From Megascapheus bottae (taxonomy: Eukaryota; Chordata; Mammalia; Rodentia; Geomyidae): a stretch of DNA of 64,000 bases. This document shows positions 44,936 through 56,135 of the stretch, piece by piece; position 1 is the stretch's first letter; every line of letters begins with the position of its first letter. The stretch covers positions 38,833,001 to 38,897,000 of the forward strand of contig JANJXV010000002.1 of the NCBI GenBank assembly GCA_024803745.1, read 5' to 3'. The position numbers and the translations under genes were made by a program. The notes under the pieces were generated by a model. The model did not search any database. It had not been told where the DNA came from and saw nothing but the letters and a program-made list of their open reading frames with translations.

Positions 44936-45682
44936 CAAATATTTATTGTTTTTCAAAGTTCACTTAAATCCTGTTGGTTTAGATAGGATTGCACCATTAC
45001 TGAATTCTAATTTTCGCTAATTTCTCATATTTGCTCTAATTTCTCTTGAGCTAGGAATAAATTGTACTTTGTGTTCTCTACTTTAAACCTATCGTTTTGT
45101 GAAGCCAGTCAGAAATATATGACATGTTGACATTGCATTGAATTAACTCCTCTATTAAGGTGATTTTTAACCAATTTTAACATTAACATTAGTATCCCAA
45201 CTATATTGAATAATACAAAAAGCAGTTCTATAACATCAGCATTTTATTTAGTCAATGTTGAGGATTACATTGCTAGATAGCATAGAATCCACTTCAGGAA
45301 AATCTGTATGATACATGTACTTCACTGCTTGCTAGAACAATTTTCTTTTCTTGGACAAGTACAGGCTTATTCTTACATCATGGATGCTGTGACTTGTCTC
45401 ACTGATTTTATTTTCTGTTGTTACCTCTAAGTTGTCTTAGAACTAATTTTTTTCTTCCCTGTACAGGGATGTTTCCTGTTTCCTTTTCTACATTTATTTC
45501 CTCTTAGTTAAATTTTCATTATTATCATATATTTTACTTTGCACTATTTATGGAGCTATACAGCCATCATAAATTCTACTTACCTCCAGTAAAATAGTTA
45601 TATTAATCCATAAATAAAAACTATACTGAATGTATTATGGACACAGGCTTTATGTGTTTTTGAGTTGTTAATATGCTAGTTT
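44936..45682. other. Unique AT-rich sequence
   Basis: No gene or repeat is recognised. Confidence 0.5.
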
Positions 45683-45722
45683 TGTGTGTGTGTGTGTGTG
45701 TGTGTGTTTGTGTGTGTGTGTG
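45683..45722. repeat. (TG)n microsatellite
   Basis: About 19 TG units with one TTTG interruption. It directly abuts the tail end of the antisense SINE that follows, so it may have grown at that tail. Confidence 0.95.
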
Positions 45723-45940
45723 ATTCATGGACTTGAAATCTGGGCCAGCATGCTGTCCCTGAGCTCTTCAGCTCAAGACTAGTGCTCTACCATTTGAGCC
45801 ACAGAGCTCAAAACCACTTCTGGTTTTCTGGTAGTTAATTGGAGATGAGAATCTCCAGTTTAATGCCCAGGCTGGCTTTGAACTCAAATCTCAGCCTTCT
45901 GAGTAGCTAGGATTACAGGTGAGAACCACTGGTGCCTGGC
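45723..45940 (-). mobile_element. B1-Geo composite SINE
   Basis: A well-preserved antisense copy: 'ggacttgaaatctgggcc', 'gagctcttcagctcaagac', 'ctaccatttgagccacag', 'cttctggttttctggtagttaat', 'gcccaggctggctttgaactc', 'gagtagctaggattacagg' and 'ggtgcctggc'. Confidence 0.92.
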
Positions 45941-46387
45941 ATATTTCTACATATTCTAATTGAAAAAAAATGGACCTCATTTTCTGTGAGAATCAGGCAT
46001 CTTCCCCAGACTGAGAAGAATTGCAGTAACAAGGGACTTGAGCCAAATAAATAACTTGAATTGTGAATTCTAGCATAAATTTATTTCCTAAATCTTTCCT
46101 TTATAATATCAGTACCTATATCAACGTGACAGCTTAGAAAGAAGTCTTTATGGTTAATGATCTCTGTGTACTCTAATTTTGAAGTTAGTTTTAGTGAATG
46201 TCAAGGTTGTCAGTGACTACATATGTGTATGTGTTTACACACACACACAGAAAGACTTATACAAACTTAGTAGACATAGATGATTTTGGCTAAATTGGTC
46301 AAATAATCTAGTGAAGCAATTAATTCAGGAAAATTGCTAACTTCAAATGATCCTCTTTTCTTCATACAGTCTGCCATATTCAGATCC
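45941..46387. other. Unique AT-rich sequence
   Basis: A short CA run lies at 46239-46249. Nothing else is recognised. Confidence 0.5.
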
Positions 46388-46725
46388 TCGTTATTGTCAT
46401 CCTAACTACTCAGGAGTTTGAGATCTGGGAATCACAGTTTGAATCCAGCCCAGGCAGAATTCTTTTTACATTTAATTGTATCTTATTGTAAAGAAGATAT
46501 ACAGGGTGTTACAGTTACAGAAATATGGTAATGAGTACATTTCTATTGAATAGTGTTACTCACCATTCTCGTTTTTCTCCCATACCCACCCAGGGCCTCT
46601 CCCCTCCCAAGTTTAAAAGTTGAGTTCTAACATAGAGGATTGTGAGTATTTTATGAGATCTGTATCTCAAATTAACTAGAAAAAGTTAAAAGGCAAGGTA
46701 AGCCCCAGTACTAGCACCAGAAAAA
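46388..46725 (+). mobile_element. B1-Geo SINE split by an L1 3' end
   Basis: The B1 head lies at 46388-46460 ('cctaactactcaggagtttgag', 'gaatccagcccaggcag'). The Geo remainder lies at 46655-46725 ('atctcaaattaactagaaaa', 'gtaagccccagtactagc'). The interior is L1. The Geo half is shortened. Confidence 0.65.
46461..46654 (-). mobile_element. Short L1 3' end inside a SINE
   Basis: Antisense L1 terminus ('ttgtatcttattgtaaagaag', 'acagggtgttacagttacag') followed by the pyrimidine-rich 3' UTR ('ccatacccacccagggcc', 'ctcccctccc'). About 190 bases, no coding part. Confidence 0.7.
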
Positions 46726-47049
46726 AGACATTTTATGTAAAGCAAAGAGAATACTAAGGGCAACAATTCATAATTGTCAAAGGGCAAAACATAGAAAGCA
46801 AGCTAAAGCAGTGGCACCTTTAGAAATGAGAAAAACCAAAAATGACATTATAGAAACAAAAGACAGAGACTTTCATAAAAAGATAAGGTTTTGGGGTCTG
46901 ATGCTAGGAAAAAAGTCTGGAAAAGTTTAGAATACATAATATATAGCATTTGGAATATTGATGGCATTATTCATAATGCAGACTCAGTAGAATAATAGAT
47001 ACTGGGGTCAATTTCAGAGTAAATATACCTCCTATACTAGTTCAGTAAC
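46726..47049. other. Unique AT-rich sequence
   Basis: Nothing recognised. Confidence 0.5.
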
Positions 47050-47241
47050 TTTTTTTTGACAGTCCTGGGCTTGAACTCAGGGCCTGAGCACTGTCCTTGG
47101 ACTTTCTCAAGGCTAGAGCTCTACCACTTGAGCCTCAGCACCACTTCTGGCTTTTTTCTAGGTATATGGTACCAAGGAATCGAACCAGGTCTTCAAGCAT
47201 GCTATGGAAGCACTCTACCACCAGGCCAAACTCCTGGCCCC
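47050..47241 (-). mobile_element. IDL-Geo SINE
   Basis: Full-length antisense copy: 'gacagtcctgggcttgaactc', 'ctctaccacttgagcctcagc', 'ctggcttttttctagg', 'ccaaggaatcgaaccagg' and 'ccaaactcctggcccc'. One C is lost in the B box. The open frame along it is spurious. Confidence 0.92.
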
Positions 47242-47809
47242 CATATGTAACTCTTAAGTGAGGGGATAAAGAGAGAAAACAAGGACAAAATTTCATCAGC
47301 TCCATGAATGGTTTGATGACGACTTGTATATTTTATGTTGACCAAACATAATAGAGAAAGTGTGTGTGGGGGGGGGGTAAGACAGACAACAGAGAGAGAA
47401 ATTGATGGGAGAGAGGGAGGGAGAGAGGCATAAAAGGAGGGAGGTGGAAGAAAAATTTAGAGACCATTAGTCAATGGAGAATGAAAGGCACAGATTTGAA
47501 TGTTAACTGAAGGCAAGAAAAATGATATTATGCCAAACATGAATGAGAGATAAGGATGGGATGGTCTAGATGACTGTCCAGTTGCAATAAAAGAAATTTT
47601 CAAAAGCATGTGCTAAGGAAGAGAATGCGGTCACAAAATTCTATTTATCCTTAACAAAATCTGAAAAAATGAAAAGATGACTAAGGGTTCCAAGTAATGT
47701 TAGAGAATATTGAAATAAATGACATAGATCAAGATGAATAGTATTCATAAAATGATAATTCCTGCTTAAAGATGAAAAATATAATTGTTATTTATTTTAA
47801 TTAATTTTT
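47242..47809. other. Unique sequence with a GA-rich tract
   Basis: A TG/G run and a GGGA/GAGA-rich tract lie at about 47361-47450; the rest is unrecognised. Confidence 0.5.
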
Positions 47810-48029
47810 CATTTGGGGCTTGAATTCTAGGCTCAGTCCTGGGCTTTTGTGCTCAAGGCTAAGGCTCTACCATTTGAGCCACTGCCCTACTTTTGTTTTT
47901 TTTTTTGTCCTTAGTTGATAATAAGAATCTCCGCAACTTTCCTGCCTGGGCTGGCTTTGAATTGCAATCCTCAGATCTCTGCATCTTGATTAGTTAGGAT
48001 TGCTAGGGTGAGCTGCCAGTGCCCAGCTA
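47810..48029 (-). mobile_element. B1-Geo composite SINE
   Basis: Antisense: 'ggggcttgaattctaggc', 'ctcaaggctaaggctctacc', 'atttgagccactgcc', 'ttagttgataataagaatctcc', 'ctgcctgggctggctttgaat', 'gctgccagtgcccagct'. Moderately diverged, with a T-run in the linker. Confidence 0.88.
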
Positions 48030-48055
48030 AAAATATATTTTAAAATAACAAGTAT

Positions 48056-48245
48056 ATGGGGCCGGGAGTTTGGCCTAGTGGTGGAGTGCTTGCTAGCATG
48101 CACAAAGACCCGGGTTCGATTCCTCGGTACAACATACATAGAAAAAATCTGAAAGTGGTGCTGAGGCTCAAGTGGTAGAGCTCTTACCTTGAGAAAGCCC
48201 ATGGACAGTGCTCAGGCCCTGAGCTCAAGCCCAGGACTGGCAAAA
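48056..48245 (+). mobile_element. IDL-Geo SINE with exact TSD
   Basis: 'ggggccgggagtttggcctag', intact B box 'cgggttcgattcctcgg', and a complete right monomer to 'ggactggc' and A-tail. TSD AAAATAACAAGTAT at 48042-48055 and 48246-48259. Its 5' side lies 26 bases from the SINE at 47.8 kb. Confidence 0.96.
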
Positions 48246-48259
48246 AAAATAACAAGTAT

Positions 48260-50036
48260 GCATTATTAGTGAATAAAGCTAAAATATAATTAATGATGAA
48301 AATATTAGGAACTATTTGTTATTTTGCCTTTTAACAAATGTTAATCCACTTTTCTACTTTATTGCTCCAGTATTTTCAACATACAGTGAAAAAGGTTGTC
48401 ACTCATCTTTGCTTTTCAGGACTTCACCCATATAAAAGCCTTATTCCTTTTAATTGGTTTTAGAGACAGTTAGTGAAAAAATTCATACATAACTTTTTAC
48501 CATCACAGTAATTATGGTAATTTAAGAAGGTAACCTTTTATACTTCAAAATTACAAGTAAATCTCATATTTCAAAGAAAATTAAAAGGAAATGCCATTTG
48601 ACAAAATTACAGTGAGCTATATTCTTTGATCTTCCTTTCTCAGGATGTTACATTTCAAGATATATTGAAATTGTAACTTAGATCATTTTTAAAAACAAAT
48701 TAATCATTTTTAAAAGGATGAGGTCTTACTACATGGAGAAAGCAAATAAGCTACTGTAAAAGGGAGCTCTTTGGGTATACAAATACTCAATTCACTTGAG
48801 CTTTTTTTTTTCGGTGCCTGTGATATAAAAGCCATGAAAAGCTGTTAATTCTTTATTATATTCAGTAAAATTAAGAGCAGTTGATATAGGAAGATAAATA
48901 GAAGCACATTGAGATTGCATTTATGCTTGCTGTTTCACCACAGAGTATCTGGAAAAAAATGGCTTCCTACACTCCCACATGCTTATAAAAAGATATTGAC
49001 AATGAACCTTGCTTCATTAAAATTGGTTTTAATCCCATCTTCCAAGGTGGAACCTGTCCAGTGTTATAACTCCATGCATTCCCCCAGAAGGCTCACCCAG
49101 TTTAGAAAGAATGGTGTTCATTTTAAATAAGAATGATGATTTGTAGATCAGAGTCAAGAGTGTGCAGGTTTGACAAGTTAACTAATGAGTCAGCCTTTAT
49201 GTCATTATCTACAATTTATTGATAATTCTTACTTTCTATCTTGCAGCATGATTAGTAAAAATTCAAAATAATGAATATATACTGTTAAGAATATTCATAT
49301 GTATCAGATATAAAAACAGCTTGGTGAATGGTTTGTTGAATTTGAAAATCAAATCCATGGGCTTAAAGAGAATTATAGAAGTACCAAGAAGTATTGTAGA
49401 AGTATTGAGCCCTAGAGACTTAACATAATCCTGAGATTATTGAATAGGTTATAGAACTTTTAAAGTAACATCTCCTTGCTAAAGAGGTAGCATTGTAGTT
49501 CTATAAATTGTAGATGATGTAAATATGCCTATTAATGCATTTGCCGTTACTCAGTATTTTGCCAATATCTAAATCTTTAAATTTGTATTTATTTTGTAAA
49601 TATAGATGCTAACTTTGCCGACCATAAAGAGCAAGATCATATACACATTTTCAAGTCCTATATTTTAAGCAGTGAGTCAAATTCATGCTTCATCACTTTG
49701 ATAAATACATATTTGTAACCATAGTTTAGTTAAATAAAACAAGTCTCCCAAGAAAATGGCACGTAGTTCAATTATCCCGATATAAACACGTGAATTATTT
49801 TGCTGCTACCTATTGGATGCACACATCATGGTCTGAATAACTGCTGTGTTTCATGATCAGTGACAAATCACATCACTTGTTTTGAAGTGGATTATCCTGA
49901 TCTGGTCTATCTAGCATTTGATTAATGTGCAGACATCAAATTGGGAAATTGTGTTGTTGTGCAGCATCCTTAATTACCTGTGATAAACCCAAGTGATATT
50001 TTCTACAAATAAACAAACAAACAAAAACAAAAACTG
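48260..50036. other. Unique sequence, candidate conserved block near 49.7-50.0 kb
   Basis: No transposon is recognised in 1.8 kb. Bases 49700-49995 contain several homeodomain-like words (TAATTA, GATTAA, ATTAAT) and palindromic CACGTG (at about 49787). The stretch looks unbroken by repeats. An enhancer is only a possibility. The open frame at 48909-49130 has no known motif. Confidence 0.3.
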
Positions 50037-50275
50037 AAGCCAGGCTTAGTGACTCACTCCTGTAATCCTAGCTACTCAGGAGGCTGAGATATTATATTAG
50101 GATCTCTGTTCAAAGTCAGCCTAGACACTAAAAACTCTCTAAGACTCTTATCTCCAATTAATCACCAGAAAACCAGAAGTAGTGCTGTGGCTCAAGGGGT
50201 AAGTTAGCCTTGAGCTGAAGAGCTCAGGGACAACATCCAGGCCCAGAGTTCAACTCCCTCAACCAAGAAACTAAT
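50037..50275 (+). mobile_element. B1-Geo composite SINE
   Basis: One of the most complete composite copies. Head: 'gccaggcttagtgactcactcc', 'cctagctactcaggaggctgag', 'ttcaaagtcagcctagacac'. Linker: 'cttatctccaattaatcacc'. Geo half: 'gtgctgtggctcaaggggtaag', 'gagctgaagagctcaggg' and 'agagttcaactccc'. Confidence 0.92.
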
Positions 50276-51389
50276 CAAAATGTATAATGAAGCATGGCAA
50301 TTTGGAAAGGTATACCAGATATTCACATTATAGTTTATGTGATAAAACACATTCATTCTGATGTGAGTTTTTCCACACCACAATAGCACATTATATTTCT
50401 CAGTTCTCATAATGCATTAAATACTAGGTTTCTTCTTGCTGCACAACTAATAGATATAGTACAAAGTCTTTAAATATAATGTATTTCTCCATAAATATAC
50501 ATATGTGTTATTTCATATAATTTTTTAGCTGTAGGAATATTCTTTCAATGGGTAGAAATTATATTTGACAAAGTTATTTAGTCCTCACAACTTTTAATGT
50601 GACTACATTGCATCTTTGCAGCTTAATAGCTTAATCTCAGTCTTGAAACCATTCACATACTTTGTGTCTACTAAATAGACACAAATATGATGGAACACTA
50701 TGTTAGAGTCTTTTGCACTCTCAAGTATTCTTATAAAGATAGAAATATGTGATGTTTACCACTTATCCAAAAAGCATGACATAGATTAACCAGAGATTCA
50801 GCATATGAGAACACAGAAAAATAATGATAATAAATTTCATGCCTCAAGTTGAAAGCAAATAAAAACAGATAAGATTTGATCTCATATATTTTGACCCTAC
50901 AGATATTTGCCTGATAGATCCATGAACTGACTCAACTTCTTACTGCTTACATGACAATATTTAAATTATTTCAGACTAGCACTTTTTGTTAATCAATAGA
51001 TAAAATATTTCAGAGATAGTAATGTTATTGTACATTTGGTAAGTTGTTTATTCTGTCTAAAAATTAGCTTTTGTGTGGGAAAAATGTCAGAAGTATATAA
51101 AACTGTTACCCGTGTTGCAATGTTTTTGAAATGATTAATGCAATTATATTGATTAGCACATAAATTTGATAAATATTAATAATTTTACTGCTTTTTTCTA
51201 TCAATACCTTCAGATATTGAAAGCAATTTATTTTTGTGTTCAGACTTATTTTTATGAAAGTAAGAAATTTATCCACTTATGAATCAATGATATTAATGTC
51301 AGTCTAAAAGCAGAAAACATAAATTTCTAATATTAACTCCATATTTTATTGAATAAAAGAGAAAGAGATTTTTGTGCACAGAGAACCAA

Positions 51390-51392
<3 letters not shown>
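50276..51392. other. Unique AT-rich sequence
   Basis: No gene or repeat is recognised. Confidence 0.5.

Positions 51393-51461
<69 letters not shown>
51393..51461. repeat. (TA)n(GA)n compound microsatellite
   Basis: About 17 TA units switch directly to about 18 GA units. The Ser-Leu/Tyr-Ile open frames on the minus strand are its translation. Confidence 0.97.
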
Positions 51462-51462
<1 letters not shown>

Positions 51463-51554
51463 CTGTAGGTAGACCTTGGTTATAATGCAAGGATGCAATG
51501 CATAACTGTTTTTTTTTCTGTCTCCACTGCTAGATATGGAGATCGTGATTCCAA

Positions 51555-51690
51555 GATATATATAGATATACATATATCTGTCATTGAAACAGATATTAGA
51601 TATATCGATAGATATCTATATATCATCAATATATATAGATCCAAAAATATAGACATAGATATGTAGATATAGATATTGATGAAGTACCTA
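51555..51690. repeat. AT-rich GATATA-like imperfect repeat
   Basis: Degenerate repeats of ATAGATAT and ATATATAGAT over about 135 bases. Confidence 0.8.
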
Positions 51691-51965
51691 TGATTTTATC
51701 AGAGCTTAGTAATAGGATTCATTTTTGTCAGTCTCTGGAAAACATGGCAAAATCCTTGAAATTTTTAGTGAATACATTCAATTGAAAATAAATCAAATAT
51801 GCTCTTAGAAACCCCTCACAAATAAGTTATAATACACTTAGAAAGATAATGCTATTTATAAATAGGAAAGCTTCTATGAAAAATACAAATATTTACCAAA
51901 AAGTATAAACAGTTTTCTTCAAAGTGTAGTAATAGTTTTTTTTTTCTTCCAGTCTGGATTTAGCT

Positions 51966-52165
51966 TTTCCTTCCTTCCTTCCTTTCTTCCTTCCTTCCTT
52001 CCTTTCTTCTTTCCTTCCTGCCTGCCTGCCTGCCTGCCTGTGTCCCTCCCTCCCTCCGTCCCTCCTTCCCTTCCCTCCCTTCCTCCCTTCCTTCCTTCCT
52101 TCCCTCCTTCCTTCCTTCCTTCCTTCCTTCCTTCCTTCCTTCCTTCCTTCCTTCCTTCCTTTCCA
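51966..52165. repeat. (TTCC)n compound microsatellite
   Basis: TTCC units with TGCC, TCCC and TTTC variants over about 200 pyrimidine-rich bases; the last 50 bases are nearly pure TTCC. The Lys/Glu/Gly/Arg-rich minus-strand open frames are its translation. Confidence 0.97.
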
Positions 52166-52224
52166 TTTTCTTCTTTCTCTTTGTCGTTTTTTTTTTCTTC
52201 TTAAAGCAAAGCACTCAAACCTTG

Positions 52225-52600
52225 GAACTGGAATATCCCAAAGGTTCATACACTAAAGGCTTGATCCTGATCTGGTTGCACTAGTGTGAGGTGGTGGAAG
52301 TCTTGAGGTGGGGTCTAACTGAAGAAAGTCTGTCCCTGGGAGCATGCCTTTTAATGATGTATGGGAATCATTTCCCTTTCTTGCCATCCTTCTCTCTGTT
52401 CCCTGGGCATCCCAAAGTGAGCTAAGTCCTCTTGTTACATGCTCGGTTATCATGATCTTCTGCCTCAACTCAGACTCAAGGAAATGGAACCAGCTGCTCA
52501 TGAACTGAAGTTTTTCAGTTCACAAGCAAAAATGAATGTTTCCTTGACTATACTGATTTTTGTAGATTTTTTGTTTCAGTAATGAAGATTAACCGACACA
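52225..52600 (+). mobile_element. MaLR-type LTR
   Basis: 'aaggttcatacactaaaggc', 'gatcctgatctggttgcac', 'gaggtggtggaagtcttgagg', 'ccatccttctctctgttccc', 'ggaaatggaaccagctgctc', 'catgaactgaag', then 'tttgtttcagtaatgaagatt' resemble a MST/ORR1-like ERVL-MaLR LTR in order. No internal coding region is present. The minus-strand open frame at 52253-52501 is chance. Confidence 0.65.
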
Positions 52601-52835
52601 GACTTATTGTGGTTTAGATCTGAAATAATCTCCAAAGATCTCATGTCTTGAGGGCTTGGTGTCCAAACGTGTCAGTGTTTAAAGATAGGCGTTTGAGGAG
52701 GTGATTTTTATTGAGATGGACCTACGCTTATTTTTGGATGTGGTCTATTACGAGGTTGCGTAAACATATTTCTTCTTTAAAAATCTTTCTTTCAGATATT
52801 TTGTCACAGTAATGAAAAGCTAGCCTAATTCATAA
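52601..52835 (+). mobile_element. Second MaLR-type LTR fragment
   Basis: It begins 'ttgtggtttagatctgaaat', has 'atgtcttgagggcttggtg' and 'gaggaggtgatttttat', and ends 'cagatattttgtcacagtaatg', 'aaaagctagcctaat'. The ending parallels that of the preceding LTR, so two related LTRs lie head to tail without an internal region. Confidence 0.55.
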
Positions 52836-53052
52836 ACCTTTCATAATAAAGCATATTTTATAATAGAGGAAATACACTGATGCCTATCACTATATGAAAT
52901 TCAGAAGCTGATAATTTTTTTTTAATTTTTATTTTCTTAAACAATTCTTATTTTCTCAAGGCGGGAGCGGTGGCTCATGCCTGTAATCCTAGTCACTCAG
53001 GAGGCTGAAGATCGTGGTTCAAAGTCAGCCTAGGCACTAAAGACCCTGAGAC

Positions 53053-55150
53053 ATTGTTTCCCCTTCCTATGTTTTTCTCCCACTTCCCCTTCCCCATCCC
53101 TCCCACTCATCTTGGTTTTTCCTTACCTCCCCTTTTACAAATATACAAATGAAAGTATATACAATATACCAGGTACCACATTCAGATACAATAACATCTT
53201 GACTCCTATCATATTCACTCTCCTTCATTTTATCCCAGCCCATGGCCAACAGAATCTGCTTCTCCATCTGGTCATTCATATTTTTAAATGTATACTAATT
53301 GTTCCAAGGGGTTTTGCAGCAGCATGTAACAATACAAATATTGCTCTTTAACATCTTCTATTGTTTTTTCTTTCCCTATTCCTCTTTTCCCTTCGATTAA
53401 TAAAAAGCTTTCGGTGAGCTTTTTATGTCATCTTCACACAAAGATAGTTCATTTAATGTTAATTACCTTATATATGCACATATATGCATGTATTTATCTA
53501 GGGTAGCTTATGTATATGTATATCACTTAAGCCTAGCTTCCATGTAGCAGAGAACACTAACAACCTTTGTCCTTTTGATTCTGACCTTCTTGGTATAACA
53601 TGATATTCTACTCATCTTTTTTTTGCAAATGAGAACTTCATTTTTAAATGACTAATAGTTCATTACTTTTATAAACTATACTTTCCTAATCTGTTCATTG
53701 GTTGTAAGACATCAAGCTGCTTCATAGCCATTCCACAGCCATGCAGGAAATTTGAGTGTAAAAGTGTTTCTATTATAATCTGACTTACATTCCTTTCAGC
53801 CCAAGAGTGATAATATTTTTAAGATTTTGTGGAACCTCCATATTACTTTCTATAGTGTTAGCAAACATTTTTATTCCTACCAACAGAGTATAAGGTTCAT
53901 TTTTTATTGTTATTGTAAAGATGACATACAGAGGGGTTATAGTTATATAAGCCAGATAAAGATTGCATTTCTTTTTCAACAGTGTCATCCCTTCCCTTGT
54001 TCTCTCCTTCCTTTTCCCTCTCATCCCTACCCACAAGTCATATAACTGCATTTGTTCTTAGGCTTCATTTTTCCTTGATAGCATTCTTGATGTAGGACTT
54101 TCTAACTGGAGTAAGAAGAAGTTTCAACATCAGTTTGATTTGTAATTCCTTTATGGCCAGGGATATTGAGCTTTTCTTCATGTATTTAATGGCTATCCGT
54201 ACTTCTTTCAAGAAGTATCTTTCACTCCATCCTTTAACCAGTAATCCTTTTTTTAATAAACAGAATCAAACTCATTTTTTGAGTTTGTGATAAGCTATAA
54301 TACCTGTCAGACATTTCAAGATCAACACTAATGTCTAGGTGGGCTCTACAGCATTTCTTGTCCACTAAAAACCATACATGCTAATTATATTATAATCAAA
54401 TCATCCCTGGTGCTGATGTATCCAAGAGCCAAGCATGCTGTGATGATGAAGGTCAAATGCTCTAGTCCAAACAACAGAATCAAAATGCCCTGATTCTCAT
54501 ATACCTCTACCCAAACCAACAGTGTCCTGTAGGCCCTGGGACTGGAAAGTAGTTTGTGCCAACCTGCTTCACTGTTCAGAGGTTTAGCAGAATAAAGCTG
54601 AATAAGAGTCTATGAAACTGATCACTGTAGGAATATTCCCAATGGCAGGCCCAACCAATTATACTGGACATAGCCACTCTACTAGCTGATATCTGACAAA
54701 GATGCTTTTTCTTGGAAAAAACACAACCTCCTCCATACATGATTTAGAGAGCAATGGATATCCACATGTAAAAGATTGAAACTATATCCTTGTCTCTTTG
54801 CCTGTACTGATATCAGCCCAGTGGATTGAAAGCCATAAGTAAGACATGAAACTTGGAAACTGCTGCAGGAAAACAGGGAAAATACTTGAAGATAGAGACA
54901 TAGCAATAACATCCCGAATGTAACTGGCTCAGCAAATAAGAGCAAGGACTGACAAATGGGATTGCACCAAACTCAAAAGCTTCTGCAGCAAACAAAATGG
55001 TTGCTAAACTGGAGAGACAGCCTAGTGAATGGGAGAAAAATCTTTTCCAGCTATACATCAAGGGATTCATAACTAGAATATGTAGGGTGCTCAAAAATCT
55101 GAACTTCCAAAAAACTAACATCACAATTAATAAATGGGAAAATGAAATGA
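53053..55150 (-). mobile_element. Old L1 with 5' inversion, nested in a SINE
   Basis: Antisense 3' UTR and ORF2 C-terminal sequence runs from 53053 to about 54260 and is itself interrupted at 53906-54058. Sense-oriented ORF2 sequence lies at about 54640-55150 ('gatatctgacaaagatgc', 'tggatatccacatgtaaaag', 'gggattgcaccaaactcaaaag', 'agtgaatgggagaaaaatc'). The two blocks meet at the same ORF2 region ('aaatggg...') in L1 coordinates, as twin priming predicts. The stretch 54260-54640 is not clearly L1. No T-run survives at the 3' side. Minus-strand frames at 54682-55172 are antisense shadows. Confidence 0.7.
53906..54058 (-). mobile_element. L1 3' end nested in an L1
   Basis: 'ttattgttattgtaaagatgac', 'atacagaggggttatagtta' and pyrimidine-rich 3' UTR, in antisense. 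Likely TSD TAAGGTTCATTTTT (about 53891-53905) against TAGGCTTCATTTTT (about 54059-54072). About 150 bases. Confidence 0.8.
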
Positions 55151-55311
55151 ACCCTGAGACTCTTATCTCCAATTAATCACTAGAAAACCAGAAGGGGCGC
55201 TGTGCCTCAAGGAATAGGACAGTAACTTTGATCTGAAGAGCTCAGTGACAGCACCCAAGCCCAGAGTCCAAGCCTCACTACAGACCAAAAAAAAAAAAAA
55301 AAAAAAAAAAA

Positions 55312-55454
55312 GATATAAGAAAAATATTCTTAGACTTAGACAAAAATCTGAGGGAAAATTCCTGAGGTTTGTTATCAAGTAGAAGGGCAAAGAAAGGAAA
55401 TATTTAAGTGTCTACTAACTGTTACACACCTTTGAAATTTCATTTCAGATTTGG
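55312..55454. other. Unique sequence
   Basis: Nothing recognised. Confidence 0.5.
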
Positions 55455-55568
55455 TGTGATTATTGTTTTTATTTCACAAATGAGTCAGAAAATAATCTAT
55501 GTCTTGTTTAAATTCCTCTAACGTGTAAAAAGAAATTGTCTGGTGGCAGATCTGGATTTTAAAGCCAT
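55455..55568 (+). mobile_element. MIR relic
   Basis: 'gattattgtttttatttcac', 'aaatgagtcagaaa' and then 'ggtggcagatctggattttaaa' follow the MIR core and 3' part ('ttattatccccattttacagatgag', 'agtggcagagctgggatttgaa') in order and spacing. Confidence 0.6.
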
Positions 55569-56124
55569 ATTTTCCCACAATTTCAGGTCGTTTACAAATA
55601 TTTATAAGGCTTGAAAATTGTTTATATTAGTCATAATCTAATTCTAAAGTAGCCTGGAAAGATGGAAACTTTTAAAGTATGTACTCAGCCACATTGAGCA
55701 GTATAAAATGAAAACACTGCTAGGGACAGACTTCCAATTAACCAAGAAGTAAGTAAAAGTTAAATTTTAGAGTTTGATCAAAGATCTGTAGCTTTTCTTC
55801 CAAATGACTAAAGATGAATGAGATATCAGCAGTGTCATTCTGTTTTTTTAATCTAAGCATTTTACAACTAGAAGATCTCTAGATGAAAATAACCTGCTCC
55901 TCATTTTATACTTTATTTACTCAAATAAATTTATGATTCTACATTATATGAGCTTTTCTTATTCTTATCATAAAGAGCATAGTATTGGTTGTCACAATGT
56001 TTGTCTATTAGACAATTCCATCATTAGCTATCACTCTGTGTTAGAGTTCGTTATATTTTTTAAAAAGGAGAAAATGTAATAAGTATCTACAAATGTAATA
56101 AGAGCTACAAAGGAGACCATTGAT
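55569..56124. other. Unique AT-rich sequence
   Basis: No gene or repeat is recognised. Confidence 0.5.
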
Positions 56125-56135
56125 TTGATAGAATT

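Larger units (their letters stand above)
52962..55311 (+). mobile_element. B1-Geo SINE split by a 2.1-kb L1
   Basis: The B1 head is at 52962-53052 ('gcgggagcggtggctcatgcc', 'tcactcaggaggctgaag'). The remainder is at 55151-55311 ('cttatctccaattaatcactag', 'gcgctgtgcctcaaggaatagg', 'gagctcagtgacagcaccc') and ends in 25 consecutive A. ACCCTGAGAC occurs at both break points (53043-53052, 55151-55160), which is the TSD of the L1 inside. Confidence 0.85.

Noticed and set aside
51893..52249. 118-residue basic open frame on the minus strand
   Set aside because: It is a translation of the (TTCC)n tract.
54813..55172. 119-residue minus-strand open frame
   Set aside because: It is antisense to L1 ORF2 sequence and crosses the L1/SINE boundary.
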